DNA of 21,256 nt. It comes from a virus. The notes below the pieces were generated by a model, which saw only the letters and a program-made list of their open reading frames with translations, searched no databases and was not told the origin of the DNA. A program made the translations under genes and the position numbers. Below are positions 1 to 6,361 of the stretch, piece after piece; the stretch's first letter is position 1; every line of letters starts with the position of its first letter. Where the stretch lies: positions 1 to 21,256 of the IMG/VR virus record IMGVR_UViG_3300016457_000644; one strand, given 5' to 3'.

Positions 1-83
1 TCGACCGCTTCAACCCACGTATCACCCTGAGACCAGTATTTTATAGCCAGGAGGTAGATTCTAATCTTTTTTCTTATTACCAT
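1..83 (-). CDS. Small phage protein, N-terminal part only
   Basis: An open frame starts at ATG 83-81 and runs off the left edge, giving 27 residues that begin MVIRKKIRIYLLAIKYW and continue SQGDTWVEAV. A GGAAG ribosome binding site lies 7 bases upstream. The start overlaps the end of the preceding gene by 23 bases, as many genes here overlap. The Tyr/Trp-rich 'YLLAIKYWSQGDTWVEA' pattern resembles short helical phage proteins of unknown function; this is from memory of such proteins, not a database match. No function can be given. Confidence 0.6.
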   Translation of the reverse strand, partial: MVIRKKIRIYLLAIKYWSQGDTWVEAV

Positions 84-231
84 CCCAATACTTCCATTTA
101 CCGCAATAAATAGCACCATGCTTCCCTGTGTGCCCTGATGGACGTTCGCAATATCGCCATTTGTCTTCGAGAAAATGTGCACAGCCACACTTTGAGCTTA
201 TTGGTTCCTTGGCTGGCATTAAACTTTTCAT
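61..231 (-). CDS. 56-residue Cys/His-rich small protein
   Basis: The reading frame starts MKSLMPAKEPISSKCGCAHF and ends GNKKKD. It holds a probable metal-binding set: C15, C17, H19, C28, H34, H38 and C43, with a 'PSGHTGKHG' turn. That layout suggests a small zinc-binding fold. A GAGGA sequence lies about 12 bases before the ATG, a weak but usable ribosome binding site. Its 3' end overlaps the next gene by 23 bases. It probably belongs to the accessory gene set behind promoter A. Function unknown. Confidence 0.6.
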   Translation of the reverse strand: MKSLMPAKEPISSKCGCAHFLEDKWRYCERPSGHTGKHGAIYCGKWKYWDGNKKKD

Positions 232-302
232 TTTACATCTATCATCCTCAAATTTATAATTTCATACTGAGGGAACCCACGTGTTTCAACCGTGGTAGTA
301 TG

Positions 303-488
303 TCAGGTATACCACTTATCAACTTCATCATATATATCTACTACTTCGCCATATCCAAGCTCTCGCAATAAATCGCTGATAATATTATCGGCCTTTAAAT
401 GAGCTAATTCAGTGTTTGGAATATCTACTTGCTCTACTAATAACCTTTTATACCTTATAATCCGTTCTTGCATTTTGGTCGTTTTCAT
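303..488 (-). CDS. 61-residue hypothetical phage protein
   Basis: The start was set at ATG 488-486 because it forms an ATGA overlap with the stop of the preceding gene and has a GAGAGG ribosome binding site 5 bases upstream. A longer in-frame start at 521 would overlap that gene by 37 bases. The protein (MKTTKMQERIIRYKRLLVEQ...) is charged and mostly helical in appearance, with an acidic C-terminal part (VVDIYDEVDKWYT). It has no membrane segment or recognisable motif. It is the second gene behind promoter A. Function unknown. Confidence 0.6.
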   Translation of the reverse strand: MKTTKMQERIIRYKRLLVEQVDIPNTELAHLKADNIISDLLRELGYGEVVDIYDEVDKWYT

Positions 489-736
489 TCCGGCCTCTCT
501 TTTTCCATTCCCCCGGAACAATCTTTCGGCATCTCAGGAGTATCCTCTTCATCGTGAATTTGAAGCATATGGTCAATCCATGTTTTTGCCATTCGAGTCA
601 TAAAAGTTACTTGCCATAGAGAATCTATTTTTATATCAGAAAACTCGATCCCTTCTGGCCATTGGCCTGTTTTCTGGAGATACCGATAAGCTTTGCAATG
701 ATCTATGTTGTGGGGGTCAAACCAAACTTTACTCAT
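485..736 (-). CDS. 83-residue hypothetical phage protein
   Basis: This is the first gene downstream of promoter A (754-791). An AAGGAAA ribosome binding site lies 8-9 bases before ATG 736. The protein begins MSKVWFDPHNIDHCKAYRYL and continues with a 'TGQWPEGI' segment, a style common in phage accessory proteins that have no assigned function. It has one Cys near each end, no zinc cluster and no membrane helix. It overlaps the following gene by ATGA, so the two are probably translationally coupled. Confidence 0.65.
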   Translation of the reverse strand: MSKVWFDPHNIDHCKAYRYLQKTGQWPEGIEFSDIKIDSLWQVTFMTRMAKTWIDHMLQIHDEEDTPEMPKDCSGGMEKERPE

Positions 737-753
737 TTTTCAATTTCCTTATT

Positions 754-791
754 TATCTATATTATACAAAAGTAGGCCTGAAAATTTAAAG
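754..791 (-). promoter_or_regulatory. Promoter A (copy 1 of 4)
   Basis: On the minus strand: -35 box TTAAAT (789-784), 17-base spacer, perfect -10 TATAAT (766-761) inside TTTTGTATAATATAG. The -35 region overlaps the TAA stop of the endonuclease VII-like gene (788-786). Three other sites (7306-7343, 9886-9923, 14981-15018) share CTTTAAATTTT, a 9-base variable middle and TTTTGTATAAT with identical spacing. Conservation outside genes and placement just ahead of a gene with a good ribosome binding site support a promoter read by host-type sigma-A polymerase. Confidence 0.8.
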
Positions 792-1358
792 GAACTTTTC
801 TATTTTTTTGAGTAGTTCCTCAAATTCTTTTGTTATCTTGCCACTCTTTGGAAATTCAGGGAGTTTTGTTCTTCTTGGATACATTTCAAAATAGTGCTTG
901 CAAATTTTATTGTACTGTCTTTTTCCAAGCTTCTTGGCAGGTGGTCGTTCACTGGGGTGGACATATTTAGGTTCCATAATGGGATCTTCGATATATTCAG
1001 CTACGTTTCTTAATAATTCCGGTAACTCAATAAATTTGGCCAGTCCATATCTTTTATATAATCGGACAATTTTACCTTCAAATGTGTTTGCATTTCGGTG
1101 AAGGACACCACGGAGTAAACCTTTCCCATCTTCTCCAATTGTTTCTGTTTTTGTCCGATGCTTATGATCAAATACAGCGTCTTTGTATAAAATCGGTTGT
1201 TTTAATATAGGACAACATTTATTTTGGTTAAGCCATTGCTTTTTTCGTAGGCGTGCAAACATTGACCACGTGATTGTTTTATATTTATCTGGTTTCATTT
1301 CAAACAAAATTTGGGCTGATTTTGATAATATTTCTTGTAATGGATTCTCCGGGACCAA
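786..1358 (-). CDS. Endonuclease VII-like (His-Me finger) nuclease
   Basis: Probable Holliday-junction or branched-DNA nuclease of the T4 gp49/endonuclease VII family. The core is a CCP turn (48-50), then DHKH (64-67) as the His-Me motif and RGVLHRNANTFEGKI (83-97), matching the family's RGLLCxxCNxxxGxI element. The usual zinc Cys pairs are reduced: the second CxxC is replaced by RNAN. The start is uncertain. TTG 1358 has AAGGA 6 bases upstream but overlaps the preceding gene by 59 bases. ATG 1298 falls just after the preceding stop but has no visible ribosome binding site. It closes the recombination block and carries promoter A in its 3' end. Confidence 0.75.
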   Translation of the reverse strand: MVPENPLQEILSKSAQILFEMKPDKYKTITWSMFARLRKKQWLNQNKCCPILKQPILYKDAVFDHKHRTKTETIGEDGKGLLRGVLHRNANTFEGKIVRLYKRYGLAKFIELPELLRNVAEYIEDPIMEPKYVHPSERPPAKKLGKRQYNKICKHYFEMYPRRTKLPEFPKSGKITKEFEELLKKIEKFL

Positions 1359-1542
1359 GAAGGATCCTTAAATCATTTCCAAATTTGTTGGATGTGTCTA
1401 AGTCCACTATTATCGTCCCAGACGAATTGGAAAAACTGACCATCCCTTGCCATTCTTCCCCTCTTGTAAAATCTCCAAGTACTTTTCCATCCATAGTAAT
1501 TTGGTATTTATTTATTTGTTTTATTGTTACTGTTGAATTCAT
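1300..1542 (-). CDS. 80-residue hypothetical protein between flap exonuclease and endonuclease VII
   Basis: ATG 1542 was chosen because it forms an ATGA overlap with the flap exonuclease stop and has a GGGAGGAAG ribosome binding site directly upstream. The sequence (MNSTVTIKQINKYQITMDGK...) alternates hydrophobic and polar residues, as in a small beta-rich domain: 'VLGDFTRGEEWQGMVSF' and 'SGTIIVDLDTS'. There is no Cys cluster, membrane helix or known motif. Its position inside the recombination operon suggests a role there, but this is context only. Confidence 0.65.
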   Translation of the reverse strand: MNSTVTIKQINKYQITMDGKVLGDFTRGEEWQGMVSFSNSSGTIIVDLDTSNKFGNDLRILLGPGESITRNIIKISPNFV

Positions 1543-2390
1543 GTCTTCCTCCCAAAATACAAATTCCAATCATCGAGTTTCGTAGAATCATTGCGTAAGT
1601 GCGAGAATCCTAAAGCGTCACATAATTTTACAAGCTCATCTCTGTTAAAACCAGATTGTTTAATTTCTGGTAATTTAGTTCCTGGTAAGGGTAATCGTAC
1701 AAGCCAATCATTGCGTTTATATAATGCCTCAGTTCCATATTTTTTGATGTCTTGATATTTCTTACTTTCTGGTTTTAATCTACCTGTTAAATACTTGGCG
1801 GCTGTAATTTCTCCAATTCCTTTTATCCCAGGAACAGTATCACTATTACAACCGGCAATTGTTTTCACTTTTATCCACTGTTTAGGAGTTACTCCATATT
1901 CAGTAAATAGATCATCTTTAGTAATGATTCGATTTTCCCCTGGATTGTAAATTATACAGGAACTATCAAGAAGTTGTAAAAAATCATTATCAGAGGATAC
2001 TATTATAAACCTGGATTGAATATCTGTTTGCGCAATCTTTGCAATTAAATCATCGGTTTCATATCCTATTTGCATATAATTATTGCAAAATCCAAGTTGT
2101 GGTAGTATTTCTTTTCTAAGTTCTTTAAATTGGATGAAGGCATCTGTCATATCTCGATCATCAGCTTTTCGTGGTCTGTTTTTATAGAAAGGATAGTGAT
2201 GACGCCTAATAGATTTTTTGCTGTCCCAACAAAAAACAATATTATCAGGATGAAGTGTTTCCCCTATAGTAAATAATTGATTGAGAAAACCGAAAATGAC
2301 ACCAACTGGTTTATCTTTGTATGACAAGCCACCAGTAGTATGCCATGCTTTGTAGCATAGATAATTAGAGTCAATGAGGACGGTTTTCAT
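1539..2390 (-). CDS. 5'-3' flap exonuclease (T5 D15 / Pol I 5'-nuclease family)
   Basis: Structure-specific 5' nuclease that would remove RNA primers and flaps in lagging-strand synthesis. It is a free-standing version of the Pol I N-terminal domain, about the family's usual length. Visible metal ligands are D7, D56 (FCWD), E111/D113/D114 (GYETDD), D134 and D136 (SSDNDFLQLL) and D184. The helix-hairpin-helix DNA-binding element is 'TVPGIKGIGEITAAKYL' (185-201). The ribosome binding site AGGAGG is supplied by the last two Arg codons of the upstream recA gene. It overlaps the next gene by ATGA. Because the polymerase gene in this window lacks a 5'-nuclease domain, this protein probably supplies that activity. 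Confidence 0.95.
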   Translation of the reverse strand: MKTVLIDSNYLCYKAWHTTGGLSYKDKPVGVIFGFLNQLFTIGETLHPDNIVFCWDSKKSIRRHHYPFYKNRPRKADDRDMTDAFIQFKELRKEILPQLGFCNNYMQIGYETDDLIAKIAQTDIQSRFIIVSSDNDFLQLLDSSCIIYNPGENRIITKDDLFTEYGVTPKQWIKVKTIAGCNSDTVPGIKGIGEITAAKYLTGRLKPESKKYQDIKKYGTEALYKRNDWLVRLPLPGTKLPEIKQSGFNRDELVKLCDALGFSHLRNDSTKLDDWNLYFGRKT

Positions 2391-2392
2391 AT

Positions 2393-3457
2393 TTACCTCC
2401 TCTTTTTTACCCTATTTTGTTCGAATTTAGATTCAAGCACTTCCCATAAATTTATCGTTTCTTCTTTCAGTTCCTTTTCAAGTTCATTTTTTTCTACAAC
2501 GCGTATTGCCTTATCCATACTGCTTGCAAGCTTTTTCCCATTGACTGCATAAACGGACGCAGACGTTTGTTCTTTAACGAATTGTAAATTAGCTCTGATA
2601 TCATCGATGCCATAATCGAAAATAATGCAAATTGGTGCTTTGTGATATGGTTTCCATACGGTTGATTTATATATTTCGACGTTAGTTTTTATCCCGACAA
2701 TTCTTGTAACTTTCCTGCTTTTTTCTTTCCCGACATCGATTTCCTTTTTTATCTTGAATGGATTTCCTTTAGATACACGTAAACGCAGACTTGCGTAAAA
2801 TCCAATCGCCTGTCCACCAGGGGAACTGAATTTTTCTTCAAAGGCACCTGCCCCTACATTTGCTCTAAGTTGATTGGAACAACACAACAAAAATTCTTTT
2901 TCTGCAATAACTCGACAAGTTTTTCGCAGTTCTTGACTAAACAATTTTGCCCGTCGAGAATATTCATCTTTTTTATCTTCCAGTTCTAAATCTGAAGCTA
3001 ATGCGGCAAGAGAATCCGCGAATACTCCGTGTATTTTATCCGGTGGCGTTGGATTCCAAGATCTGATTGGTTTAAATATTTCTGGGGGGGTATTTGGTCG
3101 GGAATAATCCTTCTCTTTCAATTCCAAATCAAATAATCTGGCAAATGTTTTATCCAATCTTCCTTCAGGATCGTGGAACTTAATTTTGCCCCCTAAGCGT
3201 TGTACACATCCGGCTAATTCGCAAAGTAATACAGTTTTTCCTGTGCTCGAAGGGCCAAAGATTTCAACGAAAATACCAGCGGGGATTCCACCTCCTCTAA
3301 TACGTCCCCCTGAAATGGCAAGATCTAATAATGTGGAACCTGTCGAAATTACTTTGGTATCCGATCCATTATATTTTTTAGCGTTTTCTATTTTCTTGAT
3401 TGAATGTTCTTTTATCTGATTAGCTAATTGGTGAATATTTGGTTTTCCACGTTGCAT
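2393..3457 (-). CDS. recA: RecA-family recombinase
   Basis: ATP-dependent strand-exchange protein; 354 residues is close to bacterial RecA length. Walker A is GPSSTGKT (68-75), the RecA 'DPE' catalytic segment is FHDPEGRLDKTFARLF (95-109), and the Walker B-like strand is VFADSLAAL (145-153). The DNA-contact region has NQLRANVG (195-202), followed by SPGGQAIGFYASLRLRV (212-228), the signature after loop L2. The C-terminus is basic (KKRR), and its AGG AGG codons form the ribosome binding site of the flap exonuclease. A run of seven C (minus strand) near 3084-3090 encodes the 'TPP' segment. It sits between the SSB/mediator block and the nucleases. It could equally be called a UvsX-type phage recombinase. 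Confidence 0.95.
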   Translation of the reverse strand: MQRGKPNIHQLANQIKEHSIKKIENAKKYNGSDTKVISTGSTLLDLAISGGRIRGGGIPAGIFVEIFGPSSTGKTVLLCELAGCVQRLGGKIKFHDPEGRLDKTFARLFDLELKEKDYSRPNTPPEIFKPIRSWNPTPPDKIHGVFADSLAALASDLELEDKKDEYSRRAKLFSQELRKTCRVIAEKEFLLCCSNQLRANVGAGAFEEKFSSPGGQAIGFYASLRLRVSKGNPFKIKKEIDVGKEKSRKVTRIVGIKTNVEIYKSTVWKPYHKAPICIIFDYGIDDIRANLQFVKEQTSASVYAVNGKKLASSMDKAIRVVEKNELEKELKEETINLWEVLESKFEQNRVKKRR

Positions 3458-3466
3458 TATTCAATC

Positions 3467-3931
3467 CTATTTTACTTTTTCACTGTCATATATTCGCTTG
3501 GATGTTTGATAGTGCTCCACAACAACTTGGCAAATGGGGTTAGTAGTTAAGTCTTGCGCTATTTGAAGTGCTTTTCTTCGTTGTTTCGGTGCTCCGTAAT
3601 GAATAGTCTTTCCCTTCATTATGCTTTTCACTTGCCAAATATCGCATTTTCGTGCTTTAATCATTTCAATTTCTAATGTATTTTTAATACAATTTTTTAT
3701 AAAGGGAGGATCACATGTACGAAAAATCATTTTCGGTTTACGGGGTAATTGAGTGCACCAATAAAGGGTGATCCGGCCTTTTTGTTGTACAGTATGAATC
3801 CAGTTTTTTCTGCAAAATGCTTCTTTTTCCAGACACCATATTTTGAGTTCTTTTTCATTTCTGAAGACACGTGTTTTGCATTCAAAACAAGATATGCATT
3901 TATTTTGTTTTTTAAGTGACATTGGCCGCAT
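3467..3931 (-). CDS. Cys-rich basic protein upstream of RecA, unknown function
   Basis: A protein of about 154 residues, rich in Lys/Arg and Cys. The N-terminus has a CxxCxxC arrangement (CISCFEC) followed by isolated Cys in 'WCLEKEAFC' and 'YWC', consistent with one or two zinc sites. The central part is basic (QLPRKPKMIF, GAPKQRRKALQ). Two in-frame ATGs are possible (3931 and 3922). Neither has a convincing ribosome binding site, and both overlap the preceding gene, so translational coupling is likely. DNA or RNA binding is plausible from charge and Cys pattern, but I do not recognise the family. Confidence 0.6.
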   Translation of the reverse strand: MRPMSLKKQNKCISCFECKTRVFRNEKELKIWCLEKEAFCRKNWIHTVQQKGRITLYWCTQLPRKPKMIFRTCDPPFIKNCIKNTLEIEMIKARKCDIWQVKSIMKGKTIHYGAPKQRRKALQIAQDLTTNPICQVVVEHYQTSKRIYDSEKVK

Positions 3932-4322
3932 TCAATGCATTGCGCCTCTTGTTCATGTGAATAAGAGCGTCTATAATTTGCATAATTACTTCGCTACTTA
4001 CTCCTTTTTTAGTTCTCAATTCATTTCTACATGCGACAATAAAAGCATGCCAATTTTTATATTTTCTCTGTTTTTTTGAAAGCGTTTGATCATCTATATA
4101 ATGCCACATTGCGTTTTTTGCAATTGTAGGAATCGATATTGAATTGGTTAATTCTGTTCTAGTTTTTTGTAGTAATTGACAAAGAATTTCTGTTTTGGAA
4201 ACACCTCTAGTTAATGCGAGGAGAGCAAGTGTTTCAACAAGTGGTAAAGGCAGATACGCACCTACAAACGTATCTGCCCCCATTGGTTTTATTGTCCTCC
4301 TATTTCTTTTAGAGAATATCAT
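3912..4322 (-). CDS. Ribbon-helix-helix DNA-binding protein
   Basis: The N-terminal segment 'TFVGAYLPLPLVETLALLA' followed by 'LTRGVSKTEILCQLLQKT' fits the ribbon-helix-helix (Arc/MetJ) pattern: one beta strand, a helix, a G-V-S/T turn and a second helix. Such proteins bind DNA as dimers and usually repress. The C-terminal ~80 residues are helical and basic and not recognised. ATG 4322 was preferred over a TTG at 4340 because it forms a TAATG junction with the SSB stop. It lies between SSB and the Cys-rich/RecA genes. An autoregulatory or early-operon repressor role is an inference; no operator was identified. Confidence 0.65.
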   Translation of the reverse strand: MIFSKRNRRTIKPMGADTFVGAYLPLPLVETLALLALTRGVSKTEILCQLLQKTRTELTNSISIPTIAKNAMWHYIDDQTLSKKQRKYKNWHAFIVACRNELRTKKGVSSEVIMQIIDALIHMNKRRNALNAANVT

Positions 4323-5473
4323 TATGTTGCTGCGATACAATCATCCCATTTTTCACAATCATCACACTCTTCATGACCGTCTGCTTCCCCCCAGTTGTGT
4401 CCGTATGGACAAGTTGGATTGGAAGTATTTTCCTTTGCCATTTTTGATGGGGTTTCCTCTTCTTTTTCAGATTTAGAAGTTGTGTTTCCGCCGTGCAATT
4501 CTATAATAACCGCATCTCGTAATTCATCTGTGTCATCATAATCTTCTGCGTCAAGTGTATCTAATTTAAATTCCTTGATTACCCCAGCGAGTTTCTTACG
4601 AGACATCTTTTTGATTGCATTTTCTGAAGGCAGTGTAATTGTTTTGGTTTCTTCTTTTGGTTCTTTCGTCTTTTTCTGTCGTTCACTTTTTGTTTCGGAC
4701 TCATGCATGTTTTGTTCTTCTGAGGCTTTTGACATTTCGTCATCGGTATCTTCGTCATCCATTTCGAAGAACTTATTTTGTAATTCCTTGTATGTCTTTA
4801 CATTGAGAACCTTGTCCAAATTGATTGTGTCTTCTAAAATGCTTTCATCAAGATCATCCCTGGAATCAAAGTCAATTCGTTCCGTTTTGGCGAAAGGTTT
4901 TCCTCTTTCACCAAAAGTTTCTGAAGCAAAGCGAATCCTTAAAGAGTGTCCACCTTCCAAATCAGCAAAAGTGAGAAATTCTTCATTTTCCGGATCATTC
5001 AATTCGGCATCAAGTTGTTTTTGAAATAAGTAATAAGAACAGTCCCACACAAGGATTTTGCCCTTATCCGGTCCAGATAATGGTCGCACATTATAAAGTA
5101 CACGATCTTTTGCCTTTAGTGCCTTTGTAATCTCTTCATCCGCATCTTTTGCTGTCAATAATGATTCTCTATGCTCACAAATGGGACACGGTTTCTTTAT
5201 GGATCGCGGACAAATTTCGATGTCCTTTTCAGCACCAACATCCCGATGAATTCGATAAGGACGTTTGTACCAATCGTCTCCCACTTCAAGTCTATCTGGA
5301 TGTTTTGTATCTGTTATGGTATATAACAATATGTCAATTTTACATCTTCCACCAGGTTCAGCAGTAAAATAATTTACACCTTGTGGAAGAGTGAGATAAT
5401 TTCCTCCACTTGCAGAGCGACGTGAATCATTCCTTACCTTGTCTTTCATGCTTTTTCGTTTCTTTTTTGCCAT
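4322..5473 (-). CDS. Single-stranded DNA-binding protein (T4 gp32-like, zinc-containing OB fold)
   Basis: Coats ssDNA at forks and in recombination. The basic N-terminus (KKKRKSMKDK) precedes an OB-fold core. A 3Cys-1His zinc site is visible as H76, C88, C96 and C99 (KPCPICEHR), like T4 gp32. 'VRPLSGPDKGKILVWDCSYY' and 'FADLEGGHSLRIRF' are the conserved core strands. A long acidic, low-complexity linker follows (from about residue 230). The C-terminal tail has a second Cys/His cluster (CPYGHNWGEADGHEECDDCE then DDC), both acidic and possibly metal-binding, where partner proteins would dock. An AGGAG site lies 10 bases upstream. The start overlaps the small membrane-protein gene by 47 bases. 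Confidence 0.9.
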   Translation of the reverse strand: MAKKKRKSMKDKVRNDSRRSASGGNYLTLPQGVNYFTAEPGGRCKIDILLYTITDTKHPDRLEVGDDWYKRPYRIHRDVGAEKDIEICPRSIKKPCPICEHRESLLTAKDADEEITKALKAKDRVLYNVRPLSGPDKGKILVWDCSYYLFQKQLDAELNDPENEEFLTFADLEGGHSLRIRFASETFGERGKPFAKTERIDFDSRDDLDESILEDTINLDKVLNVKTYKELQNKFFEMDDEDTDDEMSKASEEQNMHESETKSERQKKTKEPKEETKTITLPSENAIKKMSRKKLAGVIKEFKLDTLDAEDYDDTDELRDAVIIELHGGNTTSKSEKEEETPSKMAKENTSNPTCPYGHNWGEADGHEECDDCEKWDDCIAAT

Positions 5474-5618
5474 GAGCTTTCTTCTCCTGTATTTTGTTAT
5501 GTTCTTTAATTAAAAATTGTTTAATTGCTTGAAGTGTCCCAAATGTAGCGATTTTACTAGCAAAATAAACCCAAACAAGTAAACCACTGAATAAGAGGAA
5601 CCATTGCCATCCACTCAT
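5427..5618 (-). CDS. 63-residue small membrane protein
   Basis: The N-terminal hydrophobic helix (about residues 4-22, WFLLFSGLLVWVYFAS) is followed by a strongly basic tail full of Lys, Glu and His (EKKAHGKKETKKHERQGKE). This predicts a single-pass protein with the tail in the cytoplasm. ATG 5618 overlaps the stop of the upstream gene by ATGA, and its 3' end overlaps the SSB start by 47 bases, unusually long for this window. It might attach part of the replication machinery to the membrane, but nothing in the sequence demonstrates it. Confidence 0.6.
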   Translation of the reverse strand: MSGWQWFLLFSGLLVWVYFASKIATFGTLQAIKQFLIKEHNKIQEKKAHGKKETKKHERQGKE

Positions 5619-6109
5619 TTTTTTCTTCTTCGCATAGCTTCTTTTACTTTTACATCAGCTTGTTCTCTTTGTCTTTTTACTTCTTGTTCTAAATTTCGGG
5701 GTACTTTTGGCCCCGCAAAATATTGTTGACCATGTAGATTGATTAAGTTTTCTAAAGATGCTTTCCGTTGGAACACAAAAAGATCCTTTCCTTGTTGAAC
5801 CAAATCCGCTTCCAGTTGAGCATCAATCATTTCTGTCTTTGCTGCTTTGTATTGTTTGTGTGTACGATAATACGCCTCAATGTCATGGACGTTCGGTTTT
5901 GCTTTATTCACACACCCTTCTGAATCTTTATTAACTTTTGCTATTAACTCAGAACGGATGGTTTTAAGATATTCTTCAGCTTGTCGTGCTTTCTTTCGTG
6001 CTTGATGTGCTAAATTGATATACTTCCATGCTAAATTTGCTTGATTTAGACATTCAATGTCTAACGCTTCACAATCTATGTGTAAGTCTTTTTCTATCTG
6101 ATTTATCAT
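5615..6109 (-). CDS. Helical protein upstream of SSB, candidate recombination mediator (UvsY-like)
   Basis: A protein of 164 residues that looks almost entirely helical: a long heptad-like stretch ('QARKKARQAEEYLKTIRSEL'), a middle segment 'NVHDIEAYYRTHKQYKAAKT', then 'ASLENLINLHGQQYFAGP' and a basic coiled C-terminus ending in RRRKK. The order (small helical protein, SSB, RecA, nucleases) parallels T4-type recombination modules where UvsY loads the recombinase on SSB-coated DNA. The mediator role is inferred from position and general character, not from a decisive motif. ATG 6109 (GGAAA 7 bases upstream) was preferred over TTG 6121. It starts just after the terminator at 6138-6187, so it needs read-through or another promoter. 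Confidence 0.65.
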   Translation of the reverse strand: MINQIEKDLHIDCEALDIECLNQANLAWKYINLAHQARKKARQAEEYLKTIRSELIAKVNKDSEGCVNKAKPNVHDIEAYYRTHKQYKAAKTEMIDAQLEADLVQQGKDLFVFQRKASLENLINLHGQQYFAGPKVPRNLEQEVKRQREQADVKVKEAMRRRKK

Positions 6110-6137
6110 TATATTTTCCAATTGTATGTGTCTTATT

Positions 6138-6187
6138 TAAAAAAAAAGAAAAAGTGCCAGGGTGAAACTACCCTGTCTCACCCTGGC
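6138..6187 (-). terminator. Rho-independent terminator after the tRNA locus
   Basis: On the minus strand a perfect 10-bp stem (GCCAGGGTGA at 6187-6178 with TCACCCTGGC at 6165-6156, 12-base loop) is followed by a T-rich tract (ACTTTTTC then about nine T, 6154-6139). This is the clearest intrinsic terminator in the window. It would end the transcript from promoter B through the DUF7873-like gene and the tRNA locus. The loop also contains ACAGGGT, which can pair with the same 3' arm (6 bp), so an alternative fold exists. Confidence 0.9.
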
Positions 6188-6267
6188 GATTCTTGGTTTA
6201 TTGATTATCAGTCAAGACCAAATTTGAATGATTTTATTTTTCGTTGAATATTTACCTTCAGGATAAT
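6188..6267 (-). other. Non-coding RNA flank downstream of the tRNA 5' half
   Basis: No gene is seen. Directly after the tRNA 5' half, the transcript can form a 5-bp hairpin: TTATC (6266-6262) with GGTAA (6256-6252), loop CTGAA, containing a U-G pair at T6263/G6255. This resembles the P1 helix of a group I intron, where the splice site follows such a U. Further down, TCTTG...CAAGA and TGAT/ATCA pairings are possible in an otherwise A/T-rich stretch. It would represent the 5' half of a split intron if the permuted tRNA is processed by splicing; this is unproven. Confidence 0.3.
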
Positions 6268-6361
6268 AGTCCATGCTCTACCATTGAGCTACTTGGCCAT
6301 TGGATGTGTTCTCTAAGTTTTTATGGAGGCCAAGGAGGGACTTGAACCCTCAACCTTGGAT
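6268..6361 (-). tRNA. Circularly permuted tRNA locus (3' half precedes 5' half)
   Basis: Read on the minus strand. First come ATCCA (6361-6357, positions 39-43), AGGTT variable loop, T arm GAGGG-TTCAAGT-CCCTC (6351-6335), acceptor CTTGGCC (6334-6328), T and encoded CCA (6326-6324). After 25 bases come acceptor GGCCAAG (6298-6292), TA, D arm GCTC-AATGGTA-GAGC (6289-6275), A26 and TGGAC (6273-6269, positions 27-31). The two acceptor strands pair 7/7. The anticodon stem pairs 4/5 (C31-A39 mismatch). T8-A14, A15-T48, G18G19 and T54-A58 are all in place. No complete tRNA can be made from either half with its own linear neighbours. The anticodon loop is the point of interruption, so the amino acid cannot be assigned. 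Alternative: remnants of two tandem copies of one tRNA. Confidence 0.6.

Noticed and set aside
232-302. Hairpin CCACG/CGTGG near 276-294 as a terminator
   Set aside because: The stem is only 5 bp and no T tract follows on either strand.
138-371. Plus-strand reading frames, including this 77-codon one
   Set aside because: They lie opposite well-supported minus-strand genes, lack ribosome binding sites and have no recognisable protein features.
3084-3090. Frameshift at the seven-base C/G run in recA
   Set aside because: The frame is intact on both sides and all RecA motifs are in order.
6230-6298. A normal linear tRNA starting at GGCCAAG (6298) and ending at TTTGGTC further down
   Set aside because: The acceptor can pair 7 bp with two G-U pairs, but no T arm or anticodon stem forms in between; the upstream half fits far better.
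6268-6361. Permuted tmRNA
   Set aside because: A canonical D arm with GG in the loop is present, which tmRNA lacks, and no tag-peptide reading frame was found.
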